NCBI GenBank assembly: GCA_000991135.1
Contig: LBST01000002.1
Coordinates: forward strand, 24,886 to 88,885
DNA length: 64,000 nucleotides
Direction: 5' to 3'
Source: Candidatus Roizmanbacteria bacterium GW2011_GWC1_37_12
Lineage (GTDB): Bacteria; Patescibacteriota; Microgenomatia; UBA1406; GWC2-37-13
The notes beneath the pieces were generated by a model. The model searched no databases. It saw only the letters and a list, made by a program, of their open reading frames with translations, and was not told where the DNA came from. Shown piece by piece: positions 8,015 to 18,479 of the stretch; position 1 is the stretch's first letter; every line of letters begins with the position of its first letter. The translations under genes and the position numbers were made by a program.

Positions 8015-10249
8015 CTAATTTATCGAAATCTTTCTGAACTTTACGAATAACTCCCTGTTGTCCGTATTTCCTGGAAATATTTCTGAAGGTCTATATCCAT
8101 TATCATATACAAAACTAATATTGTGGACGCCTCTTCCGAAAAAAGAATTTATCGGCAATGAATTAATAGACCATTTTTCTTTAATAGTTAATGAACCGAT
8201 TTCTTTGCCGTCTATATAGATTGTAATATTTTGCGGTTCTTTTAACGTTTGCGCCTCAATGGTAAGATTCGAAATAAAATCATTTTTCGAAACAAGCCTT
8301 AATCTGGATTCTTTACTGTTTGCCCATCTTATCTCACCTTCAATAATATCGAAACCGAATATTAACAGACTGTCCTCATAATCATTTTTTCCGATTTCGA
8401 TAAGCGAAAGGTCTCTGTTAGATTGTAAAAGACATTCCTCGGCGTTGCATATATGCCCAAGCTGAAAGTATTCATTGTTCCAAATGATATCTTTAAGAAT
8501 TATCTTGGGAGGCGGTAGCCAAGGATTTAGTTTTGATAATAAAACCAAGCTATTATCCGGTACTTTGTTTTTATGCTGATCATCGTTAAATAGCGTCGGT
8601 ACACTCGAAATGTTTTTGTAATAAATAAAATATTCCATCCAATTTCTTTTCCATAGCGGGATTTTATCATTCACAAAACTTTCTATGTATATGGGTTCGT
8701 TTATATTTTGATTTTTCAACCCTAACAACGACGAATATGATTCATCTACCGAAAGCCTTCCACCAATAAATCTTCTGTTAAGCTTGAGTCCAGAAAATAT
8801 GACTAGTCCGGCAAGAAAACAAATAATGACTTTGAAAAAGAGGGGTTTTTTTAAGGTTTCAAGGAGATGGGTAATTCCGATTGAAAAGATAATTAACCAA
8901 ACTGGCAAGGTATAGGTAAGCGCCCGGTTATAAATAAAAAAATTAGGTTTATGGATACCCAACAAATAGTAAAAAAACAAGTAAACAATAAGATAACTTA
9001 TAATTAATAGTTTTTTTTTCGATACCATCACTCCATAGATTATAACGATAGCTGTCAATAAACTAAGAAGTATGGCAATTAACGAAGGCAACGGAGAAAA
9101 CGAATGGATACTGTAAAAACCGATCGCTTCAAACGGATTTGCAAAGGGAATTTTCTCGCGGAATAACTCCCAGCCTATCGGTTGGTTCGGATCAGCCTTG
9201 AAAGCTAAGTTAAAATCAAAAAATATCGAATAAACGATGGAAATCGAACCGCTTAGGATCGCAACTAGCGCTATTTTCATAAATTTTATTAGATTGGAGA
9301 TGATGTTTTTCTTTAACAATAAGGATATTAATAAAAAAAGGCCAAGCGGTGCAACCACAAAAAAAGCCGGTTCATGATATGTAAAATATAGCACTGATAT
9401 AGACCCTCCTATCAAATAATCATATCTGTTAAAAAAGACTTTGTTATTTTTTTCGTCTTCTATATATGAATATAATAAAATTAACAAAAACATCTGTATG
9501 CCCCAAAAAAGCGTTTGACCGAAAAAGTCATGATAAAGCATATAAAGCAGATTAGCGTTGAAAGTTGCAATAACCATTAAAAAACCTAAAACAATAAGAC
9601 TTCCTTTGTAAATAATTTTCAAAAATATAAAAAAAAGCGGCAAGGTCAAAGCAAACAATATTACCTCGAAAAGATAAATAAATTGATAGCTTTCCAGCTG
9701 AAATAAATTAATAAAAAATGACCCGATAATCGGAGGTCCGAACCGGTAAAATCCTCCTAATAAATTGCTTATAGTTTCAGGTACGGACGTATAATAGATT
9801 TCAATAATGGGATGGTTTACCAAATAATCAGCCGAGGTTACGTAGGCAATAATATCATTATTACCCATAGACAACGAAGTCAAAGTTCTATCACGCACGA
9901 CTAAGGGACTGGTATTAAAAACAATGCTCATGCCTATAAATAAAGCGATTATTAATTCTTGCTTCAAATCGAAAGTGATCTTAAACTTTTTTCCCAAAAT
10001 TGCAGCGATATCTAAAATAAGCGAAAAAGCAATGACAGATGGAGAAACCTGTTTTACTGTTAAACCGGTAAAACTCAAAATAACCAGGCTAAATATAAGA
10101 AAAAAGGCCCCAAGCCAGGGGATCAACCAAAAAGCGTATTTCTTTAGCGGAGACGGAATAATGAATTGGGCCAAACCGTAGCCCAATACAAAAAGAGCGA
10201 GAATGGTTAAAAACGAATAGACGATGATCGTTAGCGTTATTGAAATCAT
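8015..10249 (-). CDS. Large polytopic membrane protein, family A, with C-terminal extracytoplasmic domain; GT-C-like
   Basis: 744 aa; paralogous to 10255..12468 and 14759..16591 (YAFWLIPWLG, MGNNDIIAYVTSADYL, LYMLYHDFF, NPFEAIGFYSIHS). Confidence 0.75.
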   Translation of the reverse strand: MISITLTIIVYSFLTILALFVLGYGLAQFIIPSPLKKYAFWLIPWLGAFFLIFSLVILSFTGLTVKQVSPSVIAFSLILDIAAILGKKFKITFDLKQELIIALFIGMSIVFNTSPLVVRDRTLTSLSMGNNDIIAYVTSADYLVNHPIIEIYYTSVPETISNLLGGFYRFGPPIIGSFFINLFQLESYQFIYLFEVILFALTLPLFFIFLKIIYKGSLIVLGFLMVIATFNANLLYMLYHDFFGQTLFWGIQMFLLILLYSYIEDEKNNKVFFNRYDYLIGGSISVLYFTYHEPAFFVVAPLGLFLLISLLLKKNIISNLIKFMKIALVAILSGSISIVYSIFFDFNLAFKADPNQPIGWELFREKIPFANPFEAIGFYSIHSFSPLPSLIAILLSLLTAIVIIYGVMVSKKKLLIISYLIVYLFFYYLLGIHKPNFFIYNRALTYTLPVWLIIFSIGITHLLETLKKPLFFKVIICFLAGLVIFSGLKLNRRFIGGRLSVDESYSSLLGLKNQNINEPIYIESFVNDKIPLWKRNWMEYFIYYKNISSVPTLFNDDQHKNKVPDNSLVLLSKLNPWLPPPKIILKDIIWNNEYFQLGHICNAEECLLQSNRDLSLIEIGKNDYEDSLLIFGFDIIEGEIRWANSKESRLRLVSKNDFISNLTIEAQTLKEPQNITIYIDGKEIGSLTIKEKWSINSLPINSFFGRGVHNISFVYDNGYRPSEIFPGNTDNRELFVKFRKISIN

Positions 10250-10254
10250 ATTTT

Positions 10255-12468
10255 TTACTCTAAACTAATCCGTTTGAAATTAACGGCCAGATCCCGATTA
10301 TCGGCCGATCGGCTTATCTCCGAAGGCTTATAGGTATGTGCGTAAGAAAAAAGCAACGAATGAGATCCCACCGGAAGAGGTTTTTTAAATTCAACTACGT
10401 ACTTTCCAAACATTTCTGACGGAGAAAATGACCCTACATATTCACCGTCTATGGTTATTGTCACGATTTGCGGTGATTTGAGGGTCAAGGCTTCAATTAT
10501 GATCTTTGATTTTACGCCATCGTTATTTATCAGTCGTAGACTTGACTGTTTTCCTTCCGTCCACCTGTTCTCCGGTTCGCTTGCGCTCCAGCCGCTTAAA
10601 AGCAGACTATCTTCGAAACTTGAAAGTCCGAAATTAATCGTTGACAAATTTTCCGATGAGCTCATTAGGCATTGATCGTTGCTGCATAAGCGACCTATCC
10701 TGAAATAGTCGTTTTCCCAAATGATGTCTTTTAAGACTATTCTTGGGGAATTGACATAGGTATTTGGTTTATGGACCAAAACGAGGCTGTTTTCCGGGAC
10801 GGTTAACTTTTTCCCGCTTTCGGCGACCACCGGTAAAATAGGAATCCTGTTCAGGTTTAAAAAATAAGGCAGCCACATATAGTTCCAAAAGGGGATACCC
10901 TGTTTAATGTCGTTCTCAAGATAAAGTGGCTCGTTAATAAATTGTTTTTCTTTTTGGATTTCCTGCAGGGATATGTATTGTTTATTGACTGTGAGCCCTT
11001 CGCTGACGAATCTTTTTACCAGCTTATAAGCCATGAAAAATTCCGATATGACCATAAGGACAACTATCGAATAAAGAATGGTTTTATTTTTTTTGAAAGA
11101 AGACTCAAAGCCGATAACTAATATACTTATGAATATAGGCAAAGTGTAGGAAATAATTCTTGCGTAATCGAAAAAATTCTGATTGATAAATATTGCTTTT
11201 AATAGAATGCCAATAAAAATAATAAGGAAACTAAAAATCAGCAGTTTATATCTTATCTTTAAAAAACCAATGACTAATATAACAATTACCAATAAACTAA
11301 AAAATATCGCAATCAAAGACGGAAGAGGAGGATATGAATGTATGCTGTAGAAACCCAGCGCCTCAAATGGATTGGCAAAAGGTACTTCGCTTCTGAAAAC
11401 CTGCCAGCCTATGGGCAGATTGCTTAAAGACGAGGGCTTTAGCATATTGACTAAAAAACGGAAACTGTAAATTATCGACGGCAAACTCATTGTAAGTGTT
11501 ATCAAAGCGATTCCGATTAATTTATTTAATAACTCTTTTGTTTTCTCCCTTAAAATCAACTTGAAAATAAAAAACAAAGCAAAGGGGATGACAAAAAAAG
11601 GGGCTATCTCCTGATAAGAAAAATATATCGTCGAAAGTCCCAAAGAAATAACTAATGCCTGCGAAAAATCCTGGTTGCTTTTTTCATTGGAATAAAAATA
11701 ATTGATCGCATGTATCAGCAAAAATATCGTCAGTCCTCTGAATAATATGTGAGGGAAAAAATTATGATACAGCATGTATAGTAAATTGACGTTAAAAGCG
11801 GTAAGGATGAAGGATAAAATTAGAGTCATTATGCTTTTTTTGTAAAGGTATTTCACTAGGATATAGGTAAGTGAAACAGCCAGCGAAAAGAACGTTACTT
11901 GAACAATATAACTAATTTGATACGCTTTGAGGCGAAATAGGTATTGAAAAAAACTATAAATGAAATTCGGCCCCCACCTGAAAGCTCCTACCAACATATT
12001 ATCGGCGCCGAAGCTGGCCTTTGTTATAAAAGCATCAAGAAGAGAATTTGATAAGAGGAAGTCGGACGCTCCGACATAATCTCCGATATCGTTATTGCCG
12101 AATGATATCGTGGTTGGATAATTTACCAGCCTGATAAGTGGATATAAGTTAAAAAAAATGCTGAATAATATCAGAAAGGCCGTCAAAAAGTCTTCACTCC
12201 TATCAAATTTCAGGATATTTTTTTTTAGGAACAAGATATAGCCGTTCAAGATCGATGAAAAAACTAAGATAGCCGGGGCAATGATCTTCATCGGCAGCCC
12301 CAAAGAACTCATCAAAACCGAAAAAACGATAAGATAAATTGTCCCGTACCAAGGCGTAAACCAAAAAGCATATCCTTTTAATTTATTGGGAATAATAATA
12401 GCCGTAATTCCATAACCAAGATAAAACATCGCAAACAAAGTTAAAAGAGAGTAAAAAAAAATTACCAT
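10255..12468 (-). CDS. Large polytopic membrane protein, family A, with C-terminal extracytoplasmic domain; GT-C-like
   Basis: 737 aa; same motifs (YAFWFTPWYG, FGNNDIGDYVGASDFL, LYMLYHNFF, NPFEALGFYSIHS). Confidence 0.75.
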   Translation of the reverse strand: MVIFFYSLLTLFAMFYLGYGITAIIIPNKLKGYAFWFTPWYGTIYLIVFSVLMSSLGLPMKIIAPAILVFSSILNGYILFLKKNILKFDRSEDFLTAFLILFSIFFNLYPLIRLVNYPTTISFGNNDIGDYVGASDFLLSNSLLDAFITKASFGADNMLVGAFRWGPNFIYSFFQYLFRLKAYQISYIVQVTFFSLAVSLTYILVKYLYKKSIMTLILSFILTAFNVNLLYMLYHNFFPHILFRGLTIFLLIHAINYFYSNEKSNQDFSQALVISLGLSTIYFSYQEIAPFFVIPFALFFIFKLILREKTKELLNKLIGIALITLTMSLPSIIYSFRFLVNMLKPSSLSNLPIGWQVFRSEVPFANPFEALGFYSIHSYPPLPSLIAIFFSLLVIVILVIGFLKIRYKLLIFSFLIIFIGILLKAIFINQNFFDYARIISYTLPIFISILVIGFESSFKKNKTILYSIVVLMVISEFFMAYKLVKRFVSEGLTVNKQYISLQEIQKEKQFINEPLYLENDIKQGIPFWNYMWLPYFLNLNRIPILPVVAESGKKLTVPENSLVLVHKPNTYVNSPRIVLKDIIWENDYFRIGRLCSNDQCLMSSSENLSTINFGLSSFEDSLLLSGWSASEPENRWTEGKQSSLRLINNDGVKSKIIIEALTLKSPQIVTITIDGEYVGSFSPSEMFGKYVVEFKKPLPVGSHSLLFSYAHTYKPSEISRSADNRDLAVNFKRISLE

Positions 12469-12471
12469 AAT

Positions 12472-14739
12472 CTAGGTTTCTGACAAAAATATCTTGGTAA
12501 ATTTACCACCAAGCTGTCTTCGATCAAGACTACCTTCCATCACTTCAGCTGGTCGATATGATTTACCAAACATAAAATATATCGTATTTATGCCTTCGTC
12601 AAGAACCTTATCCACCTTCATGGAATAATCTTTAACATCGGTTGTCATATTAATCTTTCCGACTTTTTCCTTGTTCAGGTATATAGTTACCGGTTGATTC
12701 TTATAAAAAGCCGCTCCGGAAAAATTTAGTTTCATTTTCCGTTTTTTATTTACCTTAAACATGACACTGCTTCTTCTGTCAACCCAGCGGAATTTTTCTT
12801 CCGGATAGTGCCAGCCGAATCCCAGGTAACTAGCAGAGAATCGATCGGTCAAATCTAAACTAAGAACTTCTTTATTTTCCAGAGGCCTCTCCCATAAAGA
12901 ATAGTTGCCGTCTGTTTTTACTTTATTAAATCCAAGTTCGTTTAAGGTCGAAGACAAAGTCGCCATATATCTTCTTTCGTCATCGCTTATTACATACTTT
13001 AAATCAAGAAAATTAATGGCATCTTTGCTTTTTTCTATGTCTATCTTTTGCCACTTTGGAAGATCTGATCTATCTATTATCGGATTTTTGTTTATATCAC
13101 CATCGATGGCACGGCCGACAAACCCCAAAAAAGGATTCTCCTGATAATAGGATTTTTTGTAATCGGCGATCCTTCCTGTATATCCACCCAAGACCGGCTT
13201 TTTATGGATCGACTCACCGATGATCATCTGAAAAGCATCTCCGTCGCCGAAGTAAGTAAAGCCGTCTCTCACGGTAAACGGTATCTCCAAGACGGTCGAT
13301 CTTTCAGGATCTCTTTTGATTACGTTATACAGCATGTTGGGATATTTTTTCGGCGGGGGAGCGTTTGGATCGACGAAATACCGCTGGTCGAGAATAAAAA
13401 TCACGAAAAGAATAATGAAAAATATTTTTTTAAAATTGGCTGACTTATTTTTTATATAAAAATTTAATATATAGGCCGAAACCAAATAAGCGAAAAAAAT
13501 AAAGGCAACTATTATTCTTCCAGGAACCCTGACGTTATTTAAGAACGGGATATAATGCAAAACTATGTAGGGAAGGGGAACGACGATTTTTATACCGTCA
13601 TCAACGGTCAAAGTCCAGTGGCCAAAAACGTGCAGGAAAGGTCCAAGAGTGAGAATTAAGAAAACAAGACTCGTTAAAAAGAAAGGCATTAAGTTTTTTT
13701 TCGTTTCTTTGTTTATTTTTCTGTAAAAAACAAATAGGAAAAAAAACGACCCCAAGATAATTATTCCCGGATAGGTAAAATTTTCAAATATTAACCGCGA
13801 TCCAGGCGTATAAAGCTGTAAGAATAGCTTAAAAGGAAATATTAAAAACGGAAACCTGGTAAAAAGCCAACTGTAACTGCTGGGGATGAAGTAATTGAAA
13901 AGATCAGAGGCAAATTCGATCGCTCCTCCCCAGCCATCGGTTTTCGGGACGATATCAAATCTGAACATGTCGTATAAAGCCGTCAACCAAGGAGTGAGAA
14001 AAATAAGAATCAGGACCGCTTTCAAAATCATGAATCTCCATGACTTTTTCAGTTCCAAAAAAAAAGTTTTTCTTTCAAAAACTAAGAAATAGACAATCAA
14101 CGAAAATATTGAAATGAGAAGCATGACAAAATAATAGAAGTTTAACCAAAGGGCAAGTACAAAGAAGATAGACGATCCTAAAATATTTAGAAGTCTTTCT
14201 TTAATATTTTTTGTCGTAAAAAAGCGAGTGACGAATAAATAAAACCAGGGAAAAACGAAATGGCACCAGTAGCTTAAGTGTCCTCCTCTTGGCAGGAGAA
14301 ATGTCATGTAACCGAACGCGGCGCCGATTATGAATGAAAGAACTTTATTGATATTGAGCTTTCTTAAAAGAAGGTACATTCCGACGTTTGCCGCCAAAAG
14401 AGATAGGGCAACGACGATGGACAAAGACTGATGGGTCGAAAGATATGCCTTAAACAACGGATAAAACAATCCGTTACCAGCGTCAACCAATCCAAGGTAT
14501 AAACCAAACGGGTATAACATATTTTTCACTAGCCCAAATGGGTTATTGCCAGCAACCAACTGCTCATAGAATTTTTCTGTCAGCCAGCCGTAAGCTTGGA
14601 CTTCACCCCAAACCGCTCCTATTTTTGACTTATCAAATATCAGTTGGTTCCAAAAAAGATTGATATTAAAAAAAAGATTGATAATAAAGTAGCCAAAAAA
14701 AACAAAAACCATTTCGAGGCGTTTGATTATTTTATACAT
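12472..14739 (-). CDS. Large polytopic membrane protein, family B, with the same kind of C-terminal domain; GT-C-like
   Basis: 755 aa; PFLNNVRVPGRIIVAFIFF, VLEIPFTVRDGFTYFG, C-terminal YRPAEVMEGSLDRRQL. Confidence 0.75.
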   Translation of the reverse strand: MYKIIKRLEMVFVFFGYFIINLFFNINLFWNQLIFDKSKIGAVWGEVQAYGWLTEKFYEQLVAGNNPFGLVKNMLYPFGLYLGLVDAGNGLFYPLFKAYLSTHQSLSIVVALSLLAANVGMYLLLRKLNINKVLSFIIGAAFGYMTFLLPRGGHLSYWCHFVFPWFYLFVTRFFTTKNIKERLLNILGSSIFFVLALWLNFYYFVMLLISIFSLIVYFLVFERKTFFLELKKSWRFMILKAVLILIFLTPWLTALYDMFRFDIVPKTDGWGGAIEFASDLFNYFIPSSYSWLFTRFPFLIFPFKLFLQLYTPGSRLIFENFTYPGIIILGSFFFLFVFYRKINKETKKNLMPFFLTSLVFLILTLGPFLHVFGHWTLTVDDGIKIVVPLPYIVLHYIPFLNNVRVPGRIIVAFIFFAYLVSAYILNFYIKNKSANFKKIFFIILFVIFILDQRYFVDPNAPPPKKYPNMLYNVIKRDPERSTVLEIPFTVRDGFTYFGDGDAFQMIIGESIHKKPVLGGYTGRIADYKKSYYQENPFLGFVGRAIDGDINKNPIIDRSDLPKWQKIDIEKSKDAINFLDLKYVISDDERRYMATLSSTLNELGFNKVKTDGNYSLWERPLENKEVLSLDLTDRFSASYLGFGWHYPEEKFRWVDRRSSVMFKVNKKRKMKLNFSGAAFYKNQPVTIYLNKEKVGKINMTTDVKDYSMKVDKVLDEGINTIYFMFGKSYRPAEVMEGSLDRRQLGGKFTKIFLSET

Positions 14740-14758
14740 ATGATTGCCGGAACTACTT

Positions 14759-16591
14759 TTACTGCGTAATTCCTGGTATTATTAGATCCGGCCAGACTTC
14801 CAAAGGTTCTATTTCTCCCAGCTTATAAAAATCGTTTTCCCAAACGACTTTCTTAAAGACAATTTTTTTTTCTTCTCTTTCCAAATAACTCTTCTCGGCT
14901 AAAACTAGCTTTATCTCTTTTGTCAAATCTATCTGTCTAACGTAATTTTGTCTACTGATTAGATCTTTATCCATTAAAATATTTTCTCTCCACGCCCGCT
15001 TCCATAGATTGTATTCTCCAAGATAAACGTCTGCCGTGAAAAATGGCTTTTTAATTTTCTTGCTTTTATTGAGTTCGGAAAGAGAGACGAGCGACTGGTC
15101 TACAAACTGCAAGTGGGCATAAAATAAATTATAAGTTCGGTAGAAAGACCTAGAGGTAAAAACCAAAATAATTATTAAAAACAATAATTTTGCTATCTTG
15201 TTTTTGAAAAGAGAAAAAAGATAAGAGACTCCGATAGTAAATAAAATGATGAAGAAAAAAATCGTATAAGTAACTGTCCGGTGATAAGTAAAAAAATTCG
15301 GAGAAACATATCGGTATAAAACAAGTAAGAATAATATCATAATGATGTTCATTAAAAATATCAGTTTGTTTTTTATTTGGGTAAAACCAATTATCCAAAC
15401 AGAAGCGATTGTCAAACCAGCTGCCAATGCTAAAATTAAGGAAAGTTCTTGTGAATAATTGATATTATAGAGTCCAATCATCTCCAAAGGATTGGCGCTT
15501 CTGATTTTTTCCCAGCCGATCGTTGTCACTCCAATCGTAGAAATAAACATTTTTATATTTTGTCTTATGCTTAATCCAAAAGTAACCGGGCTGATTACTA
15601 TGGAAATGATGAAAAATTTAGTGAAGGCCGATAAATATGAAAACCTATGTTTGTCAAAGATCATTTTGAAAAAAACAAATCCTGCAATCGGAAAGAGAAT
15701 GAATAACAATCCTTCGGGATAGATAGTGGCAACAGCGGCTATAACTAAAGCAATTATAAAATCATAGTTATTAGGGTAAAAATCTACTTTCTTTATTTCT
15801 TCAAAATAGGAATAAACAAGAATCGTAATAAAAAGGTATAGTCCGACAAAGATAAACTGTCCGAAAAAGACGTGATAGAGCATGTAGAGAATTGTTGAGT
15901 TTAAGGTAAATGTCAGGAAAGTCAATACGAGGATAAAATATCTATCTTTCTGGTATATCGTCCGTGTCAGAATATAGACCAAAGGAAACGATAACGAAAA
16001 ATATAAGTTAATTAAAATTGTAAAAACTTGATAAGATTTTAAACCAATAAGGCTCGAAAAAAAACTTAAAATCATGGGGCTGCCCCAGCGGAAACTGTGT
16101 GTGACAAAATCAATGACCGACCAGATGTAAGGTCTGAAATCAAGAAATCCCCGCACATCTCTGACCGTATGATTAATTAAATAATCACCGACATTCGAGT
16201 AAGTAAGAACGTCTAAATTTCCGAAAGAGATAGAAGTTGGAAACCTAATTTTATATAAGAGAGGGAAGATATTTATTAAAAAAGACAGCCCTGTAAAAAT
16301 CGCTATAAAAACTATTTCTTTGGTTAAATACTCTGTTTTCCTTTTCAAAAAAAGACTGTAAACTAGAAAAAAAAGAGATAGTGATAGAATTACGTACTTG
16401 CCCTGTGATATGGGAATTCCGGCCAGGTTTAATGAAACCGATAACAGGACAATAAATACGGTGCCAAGCCAGGGTGAGAGCCAAAAACCATACTTTTGTA
16501 ATTTCTCGGGAAGGATAATCCTTGTAATACCGAATCCCGTAAAAAAAAGAAAGAAAATTATTTTTAGTGACAAAATGATTATTTCGTCCAT
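14759..16591 (-). CDS. Polytopic membrane protein, family A, without the C-terminal domain
   Basis: 610 aa; YGFWLSPWLG, FGNLDVLTYSNVGDYL, LYMLYHVFFGQ. Confidence 0.72.
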   Translation of the reverse strand: MDEIIILSLKIIFFLFFTGFGITRIILPEKLQKYGFWLSPWLGTVFIVLLSVSLNLAGIPISQGKYVILSLSLFFLVYSLFLKRKTEYLTKEIVFIAIFTGLSFLINIFPLLYKIRFPTSISFGNLDVLTYSNVGDYLINHTVRDVRGFLDFRPYIWSVIDFVTHSFRWGSPMILSFFSSLIGLKSYQVFTILINLYFSLSFPLVYILTRTIYQKDRYFILVLTFLTFTLNSTILYMLYHVFFGQFIFVGLYLFITILVYSYFEEIKKVDFYPNNYDFIIALVIAAVATIYPEGLLFILFPIAGFVFFKMIFDKHRFSYLSAFTKFFIISIVISPVTFGLSIRQNIKMFISTIGVTTIGWEKIRSANPLEMIGLYNINYSQELSLILALAAGLTIASVWIIGFTQIKNKLIFLMNIIMILFLLVLYRYVSPNFFTYHRTVTYTIFFFIILFTIGVSYLFSLFKNKIAKLLFLIIILVFTSRSFYRTYNLFYAHLQFVDQSLVSLSELNKSKKIKKPFFTADVYLGEYNLWKRAWRENILMDKDLISRQNYVRQIDLTKEIKLVLAEKSYLEREEKKIVFKKVVWENDFYKLGEIEPLEVWPDLIIPGITQ

Positions 16592-18435
16592 TAGTTTTCC
16601 AATAACAAATAATTTGCGTCCTTTTGTTTTTCAACGAATCCTGATTGTTCAAACAACTCTCTTAAATAATTCGAATACTTTTCGTCTGTCTTCAATATTA
16701 TATACCTTATATTAAAATTATTTAATTCTTTTGTAGCAACTTCTTTAGGATATGAAAAAGGAAATAAATTCGTTTCTCCGGGTTTTTCTTTTAGTGGATT
16801 GTAATTGCCTTTATCGATGATTTTAGCCAAATAACTGATGAATTTAGTTTTACTATAGCCTTCAAAAACTTCGTTAGGAACCCTTGCAATATAACCTCCG
16901 ATAATCGGTTTTCCGTGAATCAGCTGTCCTGCCATAGGTTGAATAGCGTGAACAAATCCAACATATTTTAAACCATCACGAACAGTAAAAGGAATTTCAA
17001 GAACTGTACCAGCTGGTTTTTCTTTAACAGCTTGATAGATTATTTTAGGATAAAAACTGTTTTGTTGTCTAGGTAAACGATAATACTGATCAAAAATAAA
17101 TATCAAAAACAATAAAATAAAAGCAAGGATTCTTTTCTTATTGTTTATTTTTTTGAACCAGTAGTTAAGCAAATATGCAAGAATAATCGAACTAAAAAAA
17201 ATAAAAGCTGGTGCAAACCTTGCCGGCGCTCTTAGATTTCCCAATCCCGGTATATATCTAAGCAGCAAAAAAGGTAACGGAATAACAACTGCTACTCCGT
17301 CAAGATTGATATACCACCTGTTAAAGATCTTTAAAAAAGGTCCAAGCATGAGTATGGCAAAAAAAATGCTTGTGTAGTATAAAAGTTTTATTTTATTCCA
17401 AAGGGTTTTATCAAATTTTTTTTTAATGAGCAAATAAAGGATAAAAATATGCATTAAAGCAATCAATGCTCCGGGATATACAAATCTATCCCAACTATTT
17501 AGATAGAAATTATTGAGTTTGGAAAAAATAGGATTCAAGTTAGTCGTTCTCGCGAAAAAAGTTTCGTAAAAAGGATTGTATTTGCTCGGCATCACAAAGT
17601 TAAACAAATCGGCTGACAGGTTAATTGCGCCGTAAAAACTTCTTATTTTTTTTTCGCTACTGAATCTAGTCAGAGTATAAACATTCACGATCCAGGGTAA
17701 TAGAATAATAAAAAAAGTTAAAAAGCTTAAAATAAAATATTTGATATTGTTTAAAAAGAAGTCAAAAAATTTCTTGGTTTTGGAAATAGCTAAATATACT
17801 ATGATAAACAATAAGGCAACCACTATAGTAAAAAAGTAGTAAAAGTTTGTCATCACTATAAAAGATAACAACAATCCGAAAACTGCTGACAAAAATGGTT
17901 TTTTACGATTTTCAGAGGAAATAAACTGATCGATTACTAGATAGGTCAATGGGAAAAAGAATATCGGCGTATAGCTGTAATGTTCTGATAATAAATTTGT
18001 TAGAAAAGGACTATAGCCGAATACTAAACTAAGTAAAAACGACAGAAAAACTCCGAACCTCTTCTTGATAAACAATAAGTAAATTACCAGATTATTTAAA
18101 AACAGATAAATCAACACTATAAAAATCACTGATTTTACCGGGTTCATAAACGGTCTTACAAAAATAAAAATCACACCCCAGGCGATACCCGGATCCGATA
18201 AGGCTGTATTGAGAGTAAATGGATATAGAATATTATTAATTACGAAAGGGTTTTTAAAATTGATAAGTTTCTGATAAATATTTTCTATTCCCCAAACCGC
18301 AAGAATTTTATCTGCTGAAGAGCCTATCGTGCTTGAGTTTGTTAACAGACTGTTCCAGAGTGAAGAATTAAAAACCAAGGATATTATAATAAAAAGTATA
18401 ATTATAAAAAACGTCTTTCTTTTTTTAAATAACAT
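16591..18435 (-). CDS. Polytopic membrane protein, family B, without the C-terminal domain
   Basis: 614 aa; IPGLGNLRAPARFAPAFIFF, VLEIPFTVRDGLKYVG shared with 12472..14739. Confidence 0.72.
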   Translation of the reverse strand: MLFKKRKTFFIIILFIIISLVFNSSLWNSLLTNSSTIGSSADKILAVWGIENIYQKLINFKNPFVINNILYPFTLNTALSDPGIAWGVIFIFVRPFMNPVKSVIFIVLIYLFLNNLVIYLLFIKKRFGVFLSFLLSLVFGYSPFLTNLLSEHYSYTPIFFFPLTYLVIDQFISSENRKKPFLSAVFGLLLSFIVMTNFYYFFTIVVALLFIIVYLAISKTKKFFDFFLNNIKYFILSFLTFFIILLPWIVNVYTLTRFSSEKKIRSFYGAINLSADLFNFVMPSKYNPFYETFFARTTNLNPIFSKLNNFYLNSWDRFVYPGALIALMHIFILYLLIKKKFDKTLWNKIKLLYYTSIFFAILMLGPFLKIFNRWYINLDGVAVVIPLPFLLLRYIPGLGNLRAPARFAPAFIFFSSIILAYLLNYWFKKINNKKRILAFILLFLIFIFDQYYRLPRQQNSFYPKIIYQAVKEKPAGTVLEIPFTVRDGLKYVGFVHAIQPMAGQLIHGKPIIGGYIARVPNEVFEGYSKTKFISYLAKIIDKGNYNPLKEKPGETNLFPFSYPKEVATKELNNFNIRYIILKTDEKYSNYLRELFEQSGFVEKQKDANYLLLEN

Positions 18436-18479
18436 TGATGTGTTTATATTGTATCTATATTATAATATATAAGTTTTAT

